The notes: generated by a model not told the origin, from the sequence alone. Shown: positions 35,649 through 46,690, counted from the stretch's first letter. The stretch: DNA of 64,000 nucleotides from Nissolia schottii (GCA_003254905.1 QANU01012846.1:895345-959344), one strand, 5' to 3'. Numbers and translations are program-made.

Positions 35649-37001
35649 CTAGAAGATAGCACGAATAACCCTACAAAAGTTGAAGATGGTGAAGATTAGG
35701 ACAGCAATTCCCACTATAGTAGAACTGCTTCTCCAAGGGTCCCTGAAGTAAACCCACCTCAGCGTCCCCATAGCCCATTTCCAGTTATTGTTGTAGTGTT
35801 CATTGAGATCTTCTATGACATGCTGGTAGCATGTCTTATCTGTCACCACATGTTTGCAAAGGCTATTAACCAGCGTTGCCAATTCCTTATCGCTCCCAAG
35901 CTCATGGACAATGGCCTCCTTCTCAACCAGAAGCTCTGCATCATCTTTGGTGTGAATGAGAGAGTCAATCAGGGAGACATAGTTGCAGATGTAAGGCTCC
36001 TCAGGGTAGTGGCACTGCTCAAAGGCTATTAGGTTCCGAAGAACGCATTCTGTGTTGTGGCCCACGTTCAGCTGGGGCAACTGAAACCTCGCCTTGAAGC
36101 ACTTCGCATAGGGCAAGCAACCGAAGCAGAGAAACCAGTTGAAGAATCGCTTCCTCTCAAATCTAATGTCAAGCAAGCACCTGTCATGAACCTTCTCGAA
36201 GCTCACACCGGCCTCGTTCAACTTGGTCGCAGTCCTTAAAAATGAATCCTCAGACTTGCTTTGGTGATGGTGACTCTTGTCATCAGTGTCATAATTGATG
36301 TTCATGGGAAGATAGGAGCACCTAACCAAGTCAGTGAAATGCAGTGACTGCTCCCACTTTTTGGCCTCAAATTTCCTCTCTGAATGCCCCTGGTAAGGGT
36401 AACAAGATTCAAAGTACCTATGTGCAAGCCTCACGAACCTGCCATGCTCTTTCACATTGCTTGGTACAGCAATCTCATACAGCTTCTCCAACACCCGAAT
36501 TGGAAGCTGATTCTCAAGCAGAAGCAGGTCCCTCTGGATGCTTTTGCTGAGGCACGGCTGTGTTAACACACAATCATCCTTGTGGCTCCACTTTTTGGCG
36601 TCCCTCAGAAACAGCTCCATGATGAAAACAGAATCCAAAAGCATCATGTGCACAAAACTTCCCTTGCTGATGTGACGGAATCTCTGCTGATAACACTGCC
36701 TTATGCTTTGCTCCTCTTGTTCAAGGAAGGCCTTGTATTGCTCTAGTCCGCGCTTGCTCGCCAGCCGGCCCCAGAAGAAATGGAAGTATCTTTGCTTGTG
36801 CTCTTCCATTTTCTTTAGCAATTTCTTGCCATTGTGAATGGGGCCAATTGAGATCAATAGAGGAGTGTAGGCTTCTTTTTTCACCTTCAAGAGACTGGTA
36901 GGAACCTGGTAGATGCAACACTCAGGCCACTTTGCTGGATCAATCTGTTCTGGGATGTCAATTATTTGTCGGATATCATACTCTCCATCAAAAGATCCCA
37001 T
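35649..37001 (-). CDS. DUF247 (UPF0481) membrane-anchored protein, gene 1
   Basis: A single uninterrupted exon of 450 residues, the usual size for plant DUF247 proteins. Family blocks run in order: CCIYQVPTSLLKVKKEAYTP, LISIGPIHNG, MEEHKQRYFHFF, MMLLDSVFIMELFL, RDLLLLENQLPIRVLEKLY, LHFTDLVRCSYLP, then TATKLNEAGVSFEK, QLPQLNVGHNTECVLRNLIA and FEQCHYPEEPYICNYV. The C-terminus ends in FRDPWRSSSTIVGIAVLIFT plus a basic tail, the single membrane anchor of the family. DUF247 genes are mostly of unknown function; in grasses, pairs of them are male determinants at the S and Z self-incompatibility loci. The start at 37001 fits the family N-terminus. An AG near 37018 (ggtacag) may be the end of a 5' UTR intron. 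The paralogue is at 43402-44760. Confidence 0.95.
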   Translation of the reverse strand: MGSFDGEYDIRQIIDIPEQIDPAKWPECCIYQVPTSLLKVKKEAYTPLLISIGPIHNGKKLLKKMEEHKQRYFHFFWGRLASKRGLEQYKAFLEQEEQSIRQCYQQRFRHISKGSFVHMMLLDSVFIMELFLRDAKKWSHKDDCVLTQPCLSKSIQRDLLLLENQLPIRVLEKLYEIAVPSNVKEHGRFVRLAHRYFESCYPYQGHSERKFEAKKWEQSLHFTDLVRCSYLPMNINYDTDDKSHHHQSKSEDSFLRTATKLNEAGVSFEKVHDRCLLDIRFERKRFFNWFLCFGCLPYAKCFKARFQLPQLNVGHNTECVLRNLIAFEQCHYPEEPYICNYVSLIDSLIHTKDDAELLVEKEAIVHELGSDKELATLVNSLCKHVVTDKTCYQHVIEDLNEHYNNNWKWAMGTLRWVYFRDPWRSSSTIVGIAVLIFTIFNFCRVIRAIF

Positions 37002-37233
37002 GAGAGCTACCTTTTCCTGTACCGGTTGAGGGCATAGACATGAATCAGTAGAGATTTTGATGCCAGAAAAGATTTCTTATACTGTAGAATATGCTTTTCT
37101 AAAATAAGATAACTGTATAAAACAGAACGGTTTTTTTTTTTTTTTTGAACAATATGAACTTTTTTGGGTATATACAAAGGATCCAAGCCCCTCTTCCATG
37201 TACAGACATAAAGTGCAGATACCACCTACAAAA

Positions 37234-37428
37234 TGGCTTTGCAACTTTGGCTAAAGCCATTCTTGTTTTGCAAAGTTATAATTGTGAAATACCTCTACCA
37301 ACAGAAGAAGGGCATAAACTCAAAAAGGGAGAAAATAAATTAAGGAAAAGAAGAAAAAAAAGAAGTTTCACTTGTGAAGTAACCAATGCAAACTTTCATC
37401 TCAAACAAAATAACAAACGGAACGATAA
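37234..37428. other. 195-base segment present in only one duplicate
   Basis: Bounded by AAA on both sides. The duplicate at about 44985-44995 has a single AAA at the equivalent place, as expected from a microhomology deletion in that copy. Confidence 0.8.
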
Positions 37429-38296
37429 AGTAGCAAGAGTAAAGTTTTCCTGATAAATACAAAAGTGCATAGCATAGTTCAGTCTTTTAGTAAAGGCTGG
37501 AGGCTCCAAAAACAGTGGCTTGAAACAACACACAAGTGGTATAAAACAATGTCAACTACTACAAGAATACATGAAATACAAAAAATTTAGTGCATAAATT
37601 ACAATGAAGCATGAACCTGAACTGAACTTAAGGCTGTTTCTTGAAGCAACTTCCCAGTTCCTATCTCCTGGCTCTTCACTTCCAAGCTCTCTCTGTATCT
37701 CTTTTCTGATTTGTACAAAGGACAATAGGAATAGCCAATAGGAGTGTGCTTTATAGTAGTAGTAATAAGTGAAGAGTAGAAAATTCAAAGAAACAATAGA
37801 GCATGTGCATATCAAAAATACAATTAATTTTACCTGTTGAATCTTGGTACAATTAATTGGTAGGTGGGAAATTATTATGAACTCTTAAAATATGTGCTTG
37901 TTTTAACTTTTTTTTCATTTGTAATTTTAATTTGTTAAATGTTTAATGTTTTTATTTAATATTTTTTTATTTGTAATTTTTTGATACACAGTACTATATA
38001 CAGCACACTGTAATGGCACTCATGTAAAAGGTGCTTTTTGTGAGAAACAAAACAAGGCAGATAGATAATACTAAATGAATGCAGGCACAAATTGCAGCTG
38101 GGGAAATTAAGTGCAGGTACAAATTGCAGCGGGGGAAATTAATTGCTGGCTAATTATGGAAATGTATCTACCAACCTGCTCTCAACTTCAAGTCTCAACG
38201 AGAGGGACATGATGAGTAGCTTTCAAGACCTGAAGCAGCAGCATAGGCCCACCATAGTAGTATTTTTCATAATTGAGCCTCTGCTATATTTGAATT

Positions 38297-38838
38297 TGTT
38301 ACGGACTAAAAATCGGGAGTTCGAGGAGCTCTAACTTTTAAAGGAGGGAGATAAGCTCTCAAAGAACCCTAGCCCACTAAGGAGTAGAAGAGATTCTCCC
38401 CACCTAGTCACATCGACCTAAAAGAGAGAGCTTCACGACGTCTAGAGAACGAGAAGATCGTAAGCCCAAGACTCTAGATCTGGTCATGTCCAACAAAACT
38501 AAAAGGAGATAGTTGCGACTTCTCCTCCTTCAAAGATAAGCGAGAAAAGATTGCTTGGAGAGCGGTTAGGCAAACTCCCATCACTTTATCTCTATCTTAG
38601 CATTCTAGCTCATTTATAAAAGCACATAACCTCAGGTTACCAGGTATCACTCATTCCCTTACCAGAGAATTCACCTAACATTTGTGTTTACTTGAGTGTC
38701 AGAGAGTGCCTTGGTAGTTACACCCCGCCGCCACACTCTCTTCAAAAGGAACCAGTTTGGAGCTTCTATTAAGATGCCTTCCTCACCCTCTACTCATGTT
38801 CAGGTAACTTCGTTCCTTATACGAATTACTCGTGAACA
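38297..38838 (+). mobile_element. Solo LTR, 542 bases, related to that at 34978
   Basis: Starts TGTTACGGACTAAAAATC and ends CTCGTGAACA. Flanks are gaatt (38292-38296) and taatt (38839-38843), an imperfect target duplication. A TATA-like ttataaa lies at 38614-38620. The region 38640-38820 is homologous in reverse orientation to 61020-61200. Confidence 0.8.
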
Positions 38839-39563
38839 TAATTGAAAGAACAAAAAGTACACACACAAAAATAAAAAATAAAAACAATGGTTGTACTTTT
38901 TTTTTTTCTTTTGAAAAGGAATAAACATAAATTCTTATTCAAGAATGCATCAAGTTAGGACCACAGCATAATGCCATCAAGTAAGGACATGGACAACACT
39001 GTTTACATTCCAGTGATACATTTTTTTTTTTTTTGTGGATAATTAGTAGATATTGTAGTAGATGGTTCGGCATTCGTTCTCTTTATGCAAGAATTTGAGT
39101 TTCAGTCTTAATAAAAAAAGAAAGGTAATTACCAAAAGAGTTAGAAGACTCGCTCCTTATCATGTTTGAAAAAGTGTTTGTATCTCTAACTCTACAAACA
39201 TTTACTACCATGCCTACTTTTTTATTTTTTTTATTTATTTGCACAAGCCATGTTTGCTTATTATTATGTAGTACAAATAACATTTTAAAAAATATTTAAT
39301 TTGTTGATCCAAGATCCAATTTTCAACCCTTACTTGTGTATTAATGATACAATACGTAAGTTGAAAATTAGGAATTTTTGTTTTTATGCAGTACTTAATT
39401 AAAATAATTATCAATATTATGGGTTAAAAAAATTTACAAACTTATGATAGAGTATTGAAATCGCCATAAGTTAGGGCGATTTTAGACTTTTATTTATTTT
39501 TAAAAAAAACTAAAAAGTTGCGTCATGCAAGTGCAGCCCATGATTGCGACAGGTGACATTGAC
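38839..39563. other. A+T-rich intergenic region
   Basis: No gene seen. Homopolymer T and A runs near 38897-38907 and 39020-39034. A stretch near 39063-39115 vaguely resembles a tRNA-derived repeat but is too weak to call. Confidence 0.45.
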
Positions 39564-39604
39564 AGGTGCTGAAATCACCAGCGACAGTGGCGATTTCAGC
39601 ACCT
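39564..39604. repeat. Short hairpin with 16-base stems
   Basis: Arm aggtgctgaaatcacc and arm ggcgatttcagcacct are complementary with one G:T-type mismatch around a 9-base loop. A gaaatcgcc-type motif recurs near 39458, 39475 and 40544. Confidence 0.85.
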
Positions 39605-39629
39605 ATTGCAAAAATAAATGAAAAAATGT

Positions 39630-40044
39630 ATTGAAAATTAGTTGTTTAGATTCAACTATCATTCTCTAAGCCATATCAAACTATTAGATTGTATCAGGGG
39701 ATTCAGTGACTCAATATTCATGTGTTTGTTTCATAACACTCGCCCCTCCTGTAATAATAAAATGAACATTAAAAAACAAACCACAGGTAGTTATTAATAA
39801 TTTTTTTTAAATGTCAAAGTAAGTGAATGTTTCTGTTTCACATCTTAATAGTAAGGCAATTGTAGAGTATACTTGGTATCTCATTTTTTAACAACATACT
39901 TAAACAAATAACATATAGTTATCGTTAATTATTTTTAAATGTTAAAGTAAGCACACGTTTCTGGTACACAAGATCCTAATAGTAAGGCAAATAGAGCATA
40001 TTTTGCATCTCACTTTTTAACGACATACTTGAAATAAATAAAAA

Positions 40045-40087
<43 letters not shown>

Positions 40088-41126
40088 AATACAAACCTAA
40101 TTGTTCTGAATAACTTGTTCTGATATATTGAAGGCAGGAGTCACATTATCATCATGCTTTGGAAGCCTCATCATATTGACTAATTTTTTTTTTCTAAACA
40201 CTACACGCTCACACTAATGTTTCTGGTACACACTATATCTCTTACACACTAACAGAAGAAGCGAGTATAAGAAGAAAGAGGAGGGAAAAAATTGTGAAGA
40301 TGGTCTGCTAAAGGGGTTCATATATATAGGCTGAAGGTGGTGGTTAAGCATCTCGTAGTCAAAATGCTTTGCAAAGTTGGAACTGCCAGTCCTAAAATTG
40401 CCGGACTAAGGGCAATTTCAACACCTCAAGAACTTGCGAACCTGTCACTTATGCCACCTGCGGACTTGTCTCCTGTCAACCTGAAATCGTCACTCAAGGC
40501 AACAATTTCATGTCTGACATTAATTTTAATTTACAAAAATTGTGAAATCGCCCTCACACTTGATGATTTTAGAATTTCAACTCATGCGTTTATAAATTAT
40601 TTTTTTAACCCATATCAATGTATTAACTATTTTTTAAACCCATTTTGAGGTGCAAACCCCTTAAAAAAAATATTCCTTTGGTACTTCAATTTTGCTTTAG
40701 ATTTTATTTTCATTGTATGATTATAATTTATCTTCTTTTCGTCTTAAATTTTTTAAATTCCATCAAATTCATTCTAGCAGTCAACATAGCTAAGGGCACT
40801 CAAGGAAAAATAAGAAAGAAAGAAAATACATCCTTTTGTAGCATAATAATATATATTTTTTGAGAAATATTTTGTTTATAATCCAAAATCTGTCAAACTA
40901 TCGCATAACCCACTTTTACTAACATGTGCTTCTTCTCTTTTTTCCTTATTTTTTATCCTCTCTTCTTCCCCAAGCTCCCATCATTTTTTTTCATTTCCAT
41001 CTTACTCTTTATAAATCCAAAATTTTTATTTTTGTTTCCATCATATTTGTTATTTTTAGCTTTTTCAAATGTTTGTGCATGTGTGTAGAAAAATTCGTGC
41101 ATGTTTATTCAAAAGTTTGTACATAT
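39630..41126. repeat. Segmental duplication, left block, copy 1
   Basis: Matches 54340-55840 in order and orientation, from 'aaaattagttg.ttagattc' to 'aaaagtttgtacatatcta'. It continues after a non-homologous insert as 42159-43236, matching 56678-57705. A (TA)n run at about 40052-40082 is missing from the other copy. No gene is recognised inside. Confidence 0.88.
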
Positions 41127-41480
41127 CTAGTTGGTCAAAAGTTTGTGCATGTGTATAGAAAAGTTTGTACATTCTTGTTTAAAAGTTTGTGCATGTGAAC
41201 ACAAAAGTTTTCTTCTTCATCTTCATTTTCGTTTACGTTTCCGTCATATGTTTTATTTCCAGTTGTTGAAAATTTTGTGCACATCAGTTCAAAAGTTTGT
41301 GCATATGCTTTAAATTGTTTGTGTATGGTAGAGAGTGAGTCCACGTACTTAGAGTGTGAGCGGGGAGATGGAGAGAGAGTGCATCAGTTACTTTTCGCTA
41401 TTTACTATGCTGCAAATCTTGTTTGATATGGTTTTGTATTTGAAAAAGTTTGTGCATGTGTCAATAAAGTTTGTGCATTC
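41066..41480. repeat. Degenerate tandem repeat with core AAAGTTTGTGCATGTG
   Basis: About ten imperfect copies of a 24-36 base unit with the core 'aaaagtttgtgcatgtg', interrupted near 41210-41270 and 41320-41430. Only the first three copies are shared with the duplicate at 55770-55840. Confidence 0.75.
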
Positions 41481-42306
41481 GATGTCACTATATAAATCAT
41501 GGATTGACAACGTAGTTGACCACATTTGAGTTGTACACTCAGCCTTCCTCATATTTTTCAAAGCATTAAATGTAAAGCTGATTATTTTGGTTGGTTTTGG
41601 TTCATAATCATATTTCACCATCCAAGTGAGTCCAAGACATGATTGTTTGGTATACAAAATTGGTCAAATCATCATTTCTTTTGTTAAAGCATCTTTTTCC
41701 TTATACATGGATATGGCTAAGACCTTAGCCACTGTCCTTTTATCGCTTTCAATTAGATGCTCCTTTTCTCTTTTCTTTGTCCTCTGCTCTCAACCTTTTC
41801 CTCAAGGTGAAATTGCATGGAAATAGGTCCCACTGCTATTATTATTGCCTATCCGAAGAGCTTTCTGTTTAGGATGTGACTCTCCCTAATCAATAATAGA
41901 TCAAAGGGTATTTAGACTTTTTTGGAACTTCAAAATCATGATTCAGTTAGTCCAATTACAAACCAAAAAACTTTTGCCTAAACTGAAAATTTCAAAATAT
42001 GCTATAATAGTAGTGGCAGATTCAATATATGGAAGACAAAAGAACTTATAATAAAACTTTTGAACATAGTTCAATGTAACTCTGTCCAGAATTTGACATA
42101 TCAGGACAGGATCATGCAGGTGAAATTTTAAAGAATGTATATTGCAGTCCACAAACGATTTTTTGTAGTAAGTGAATGAGTGTACCTTGCTCTTAGTCTA
42201 GGCATGCCACTGACATGTAGTTTCTATAGTAGACAAAAGGAAATATCATAAAAGTTAACTAAACGTCATTCATAGAATATTAATATAGTTCTCTACGTAT
42301 GCCAAC

Positions 42307-42372
42307 TCAAATGCTTTGCCATTTATGTGCAAGACTAAAGAGTGCCTTCTTAGAGGAACCATTCTCACTCAT
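42307..42372 (-). pseudogene. UGT72 C-terminal fragment, copy 1
   Basis: The minus strand reads a 21-residue end of a UGT (SENGSSKKAL, SLAHKWQSI, stop), nearly identical to the end of the UGT72 pseudogene at 59854. It lies just downstream of the DUF247 relic on the same strand. No other UGT sequence is attached. Confidence 0.75.
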
Positions 42373-42441
42373 TGCAGAAAATAAAACAACAATGATAAAG
42401 TAACACAAATGGTTGGAGTGTTACATCTTGCTCCTTCCCTT

Positions 42442-43140
42442 TTAAGTGGTATCCATGAAATAACCAACGATGCGGACGAAGTTGAAGATGGCGAAAACAA
42501 GCACAGCAATCCCAACCACAGTGGAGCTTGCCCTCCAAGGGTCCCTAAAGTACACCAGCCTCAATGCGGCCATGGTGCGGTTCCAAATGTTCTGGTAATG
42601 CTTGTTCAATTCATTGATGGTCTCATAGTAACATGTCGAATTCGCCACGACATGTTTGCATAGACCATTCACTAGTGTTGCCACTTTCTTGTGACTCCCC
42701 ATTTCATGCACAAGCACTGCCTTCTCAACCAGTAGTTCCACATCACCCTGTGTGTGAATCAATGAATCCAAGGGTGAAACATAGTTGCATATGTAAGGTT
42801 GTTCTGGATAGTGACACTGCTCAAATGCAATTAATTTCCGAAGGACACATTCTGTGGTGTGGTCAACATTCAATTGTGGTATCCTAAACCTTGCCTTGAA
42901 ATGATTGGAGTAAGTTAAGCAACCAAGGCAGAGGAATGAACTCAGAATTGGCTTCTTCTCGAAGGTTATGTGAAGTAACCTTCTTTCCAAGGCTTTCTCA
43001 AAGCTAAACCCCGGATTCATGAAGCTTCCTTGCTGTCTTCAGAACTCCCTCAGGGCAACCACCATGCCTCGGTTTAGTGGATGGAAGGTAGAAGTACCTT
43101 ATCAAGTCAGTGAAGTGCTTAGGGTTCTTGTACCTGCCAT
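42442..43140 (-). pseudogene. DUF247 pseudogene, 3' half only
   Basis: An open frame of 192 residues (43020-42442) carries the C-terminal half of a DUF247 protein: FEKALERRLLHITFEKKP, QLNVDHTTECVLRKLIA, FEQCHYPEQPYICNYV and the anchor ASSTVVGIAVLVFAIFNFV. Upstream to 43140 it continues in another frame (KNPKHFTDLIRYFYLP-like), so a frameshift lies near 43020. At 43140 similarity to DUF247 ends and a segment shared with 57605-57705 begins, which fuses directly to duplication B. The N-terminal half is missing. It is closer to the pseudogene at 56952-58630 than to the two intact genes. Confidence 0.88.
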
Positions 43141-43254
43141 GTTGCACGAGTACGGATACGAATATTGAACACAAACACAACAATATATGTTAAATAAAAA
43201 GTTATATTTTTAATCATATCTTTCAATTTAAGAACATATTCTTTAACACACTTC

Positions 43255-45751
43255 ATATAGTACAAATAGATTGGTTTCACTCAAAAGCTAGAGAAACTTG
43301 AAAAAGCAAGCCAGCTCTAGTATATGCAAATAAGAGCTACAATGCTACCCTTGAGATATAATGCAGAAAAGGTAATTAAATACTCCTCTAATTCTAAGCA
43401 ACTAGAAGATAGCACGAATAACCCTACAAAAGTTGAAGATGGTGAAGATTAGGACAGCAATTCCCACTATAGTAGAACTGCTTCTCCAAGGGTCCCTGAA
43501 GTAAACCCACCTAAGCGTCCCCATAGCCCATTTCCAGTTATTGTTGTAGTGTTCATTGAGATCTTCTATGACATGGTGGTAACATGTCTTATCTGTCACC
43601 ACATGTTTGCAGAGGCTATTAACCAGCGTTGCCAATTCCTTATCGCTCCCAAGCTCATGGACAATGGCCTCCTTCTCAACCAGGAGCTCTGCATCATCTT
43701 TGGTGTGAATGAGAGAGTCAATCAGGGAGACATAGTTGCAGATGTAAGGCTTCTCAGGGTAGTGGCACTGCTCAAAGGCTATCAGGTTCCGAAGAACGCA
43801 TTCTGTGTTGTGGCCGACGTTCAGCTGGGGCAGCTGAAACCTCGCCTTGAAGCACTTCGCATAGGGCAAGCAACCGAAGCAGAGAAACCAGTTGAAGAAT
43901 CGCTTCCCCTCAAATCTAATGTCAAGCAAGCACCTGTCATGAACCTTCTCGAAGCTCACACCGGCCTCGTTCAACTTGGTCGCAGTCCTTAAAAATAAAT
44001 CCTTAGACTTGCTGCGGTGATGGTGACTCTTGTCATCAGTGTCATACGTGATGTTCATGGGAAGATAGGAACACCTAACCAAGTCAGTGAAATGCAGTGA
44101 CTTCTCCCAATTTTGGGCCTCAAATTGCCTCCCTGAATTCCCCTGGTAAGGGTAACAAGACTCAAAGTACTTATGTGCAAGCCCGACGAACCTGCCATGC
44201 TCTCTCACATTGGTTGGTACAGCCATCTCATACAGGTTCTCCAACACTCGAATAGGAAGCTGATTCTCAAGCAGAAGCAGGTCCCTCTGGATGCTTTTGC
44301 TGAGGCACGGCTGTGTTAACACACAATCATCCTTGTGGTTCCACTTCTTGGCTTCCCTCAGAAACAGCTCCATGATGAAAACGGAATCCAAAAGCATCAT
44401 GCGCACAAAACTTTCCTTGCTGATTTTAGGGAATCGCTGCTGGTAACAGTGCCTTATGTTTTGCTCCTCTTGTTCAAGGAAGGCCTTGAATTCCGCTAGT
44501 TCGGGCTTGCTCTTGCTCGCCAGCCGGTCCGAGAAGAAATGGAAGTATCTTTGCTTGTGCTCTTCCATTTCCTGTAGCGATTCGTCGCCATTGTGAATGG
44601 GGCCAATTGAGATCAATAGAGGAATGTAGGCTTCTTTTTTCACCTTCAAGAGACTAGTAGGAACCTTGTAGATGCAACACTCAGGCCACTTTGCTCGATC
44701 AATCTTTTCTGGGAAGTCAATTATATGTTTGATATCATACTCTTCATCAAAAGATCCCATGAGAGCTACCTTTTCCTGTACCGGTTGAGAGCATAGACAT
44801 GAATCAGTAGAGATTTTGATCCCAGAAAAGATTTCCTATACTGTAGAATATGCTTTTCTAAAATAAGATAACTGTATAAAACAGAGGTTTTTTTTTTTTT
44901 TTTTTTTAACAATATGAACTTTTTTGGGTATATACAAAGGATCCAAGCCCCTCTTCCATGTACAGACATAAAGTGCAGATACCACCTACAAAAGTAGCAA
45001 GAGTAAAGTTTTCCTGATAAATACAAAAGTGCATAGCGTAGTTCAGTCTTTTAGTAAAGGCTGGAGGCTCCAACAACAGTGGCTTAAAACAACAAACAAG
45101 TGGTATAAAACAATGTCAACTACTACAAGAATACATGAAACACAAAAAATTTAGTGCATAAATTACGATGAAGCATGAACCTGAACTGAACTTAAGGCTG
45201 TTTCTTGAAGCAACTTCCCAGTTCCTACCTCCTGGCTCTTCACTTCCAAGCTCTCTCTGTATCTCTTTTCTGATTTGTACAACGGACAATAGGAATAGCC
45301 AATATGAGTGTGCTTTATAGAAGTAGTAATAAGTGAAGAGTAGAAAATTCAAAGAAACAACAGAGCATGTGCATATCAGAAATTAATTAATTTTACCTGT
45401 TGAATCTTGGTACAATTAACTGGTAGGTGGAAAATTATTATGAACTTTTAAAATATGTGCTTGTTTTAACTTTTTTTTCATTTGTAATTTAAATTTGTTA
45501 AATGTTTAATATTTTTATTTAATATTTTTTTATTTGTAATTTATTGATACACAGTACTATATACAGCACACTGTAATGGCACTCATGTAAAAGGCGCTTT
45601 TTGTGAGAAACAAAACAAGGCAGATAGATAATACTAAATGAATGCAGGTACAAATTGCAGCTGGGGAAATTAAGTGCAGGTACAAATTGCAGCAGGGGAA
45701 ATTAACTGCTGCCGAATTTATGACTTATTACTATTATGGAAATGTATCTAC
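43255..45751. repeat. Segmental duplication B, carrying DUF247 gene 2
   Basis: Direct-orientation match to 35505-38169. The right breakpoint is after 'atggaaatgtatctac' in both copies. This copy lacks 195 bases near 44990 and has extra bases near 45715-45735. Confidence 0.93.
43402..44760 (-). CDS. DUF247 (UPF0481) membrane-anchored protein, gene 2
   Basis: A single-exon frame of 452 residues. It carries the same ordered family blocks as gene 1 (CCIYKVPTSLLKVKKEAY, LISIGPIHNG, MEEHKQRYFHFF, RDLLLLENQLPIRVLENLY) and the C-terminal anchor IVGIAVLIFTIFNF. The first 260 or so residues differ from gene 1 at several tens of positions, including charge reversals (NGKKLLKK versus NGDESLQE) and a two-residue insertion. 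The last 190 residues are almost identical. The frame is fully open and the start context is conserved with gene 1, so it is probably functional. The duplication includes the 3' flank and at least 0.9 kb upstream, so regulation may be shared. Confidence 0.95.
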   Translation of the reverse strand: MGSFDEEYDIKHIIDFPEKIDRAKWPECCIYKVPTSLLKVKKEAYIPLLISIGPIHNGDESLQEMEEHKQRYFHFFSDRLASKSKPELAEFKAFLEQEEQNIRHCYQQRFPKISKESFVRMMLLDSVFIMELFLREAKKWNHKDDCVLTQPCLSKSIQRDLLLLENQLPIRVLENLYEMAVPTNVREHGRFVGLAHKYFESCYPYQGNSGRQFEAQNWEKSLHFTDLVRCSYLPMNITYDTDDKSHHHRSKSKDLFLRTATKLNEAGVSFEKVHDRCLLDIRFEGKRFFNWFLCFGCLPYAKCFKARFQLPQLNVGHNTECVLRNLIAFEQCHYPEKPYICNYVSLIDSLIHTKDDAELLVEKEAIVHELGSDKELATLVNSLCKHVVTDKTCYHHVIEDLNEHYNNNWKWAMGTLRWVYFRDPWRSSSTIVGIAVLIFTIFNFCRVIRAIF

Positions 45752-46360
45752 GAGTTTTTTTATTTTTTTGCCTTACTGTTCAAACTATTTACCAAATTAC
45801 CTTCATGTTCAAATTATTTTCCAAACTATCACGAGTTGGGCTTGACGTGGCATCCGCGCCACGCGTGGCATGCCATGCAGGATTCGCCAACCAGGGAGGC
45901 GAATTCCCCTTGGATTCGCCTAGAGTAATGACGAATTCTGTGCAACCAAAAAACCCTAATTTTCACTAAAATCGCCAACAAGATTGACGAGTTCAACATG
46001 AATTCGCCTCCCTTGCTGGCGAATTCAAGCCGTCGTTGCCTATACATTAACCTTTTCCTCCCCATTCCACACCACTCCTCTCATTTTCTCAAATTTCACT
46101 TATCTCTCCAGAAATTTGATCTCTCTAGAATTCCAGAGCTCTTGCTCTTACATCCTTACTGACCATCTGTCCCGGCCGCCCTCAACTTCAATTTATACGT
46201 TAGTCCTGTAAGTTTTAATTTACGAAACATTATTAGTTATATTAGTTCAATTAATAACTTTTTGAAATTGAGTATGTAAATGTTTACTTGATTAGTTTCC
46301 TTTATTGCATCGAGTTGTTTGTGTATTGTATGTTATCTGTATTAGTGACAACTCTAATAC
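45752..46360. other. Transposon-like leader of the PMD element
   Basis: No gene seen. Repeated GCGAATTC/GGCGAA motifs at 45880-46025 and a pyrimidine-rich stretch at 46050-46140 suggest the end and 5' leader of the mobile element that carries the downstream PMD gene. Confidence 0.4.
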
Positions 46361-46690
46361 AACCTAAACCCAAAACCCAACACCCTAACCCAAAACCCTA
46401 AACGCTAACCCAAAACCCAAAACCCAAAACCTAAACCCTAAGCCAAAAACCGTAAACCTTAAACCCTAGCCCAAAACCCTAACCATAACCCAAAACCCAA
46501 ACCCTAAACCCAATACCCAAAACCTTAACCCTAAACCCTAGTACATCTTAAACTGTAGAGCCTAAACCCTAAACCCTAAACCCTAAACCCTAGTATATCC
46601 AAAACCGTAAAGCCTAAATCCTAAACCCTGACACCCTAATCCCAAAATCCAAAACACTGAACCCTAATACATTCTAACCCTAAGCCCTAA
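46361..46690. repeat. Telomere-like array, C-rich strand on top
   Basis: About 330 bases of degenerate CCCTAAA/CCCAAAA units (aaccctaaaccctaaaccc). It is not a perfect telomere array and is far from any visible chromosome end. Confidence 0.9.

Larger units (their letters stand above)
35505..38169. repeat. Segmental duplication A, carrying DUF247 gene 1
   Basis: Matches 43255-45751 in the same orientation, including the 3' flank, the DUF247 coding region, the upstream poly(T) tract and about 0.9 kb beyond. A block of about 195 bases (37234-37428) is present only in this copy. Confidence 0.93.

Noticed and set aside
39063..39140. tRNA gene or SINE
   Set aside because: Only a weak B-box-like stretch was seen; no cloverleaf, A-box or tail could be supported.
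43549..43992. 147-residue plus-strand frame opposite DUF247 gene 2 (and the shorter ones at 35796-36239)
   Set aside because: Antisense shadow of a strongly conserved coding region; no independent motifs.
46361..46690. True telomere or chromosome end
   Set aside because: Units are degenerate, and ordinary genes and transposons continue on both sides.
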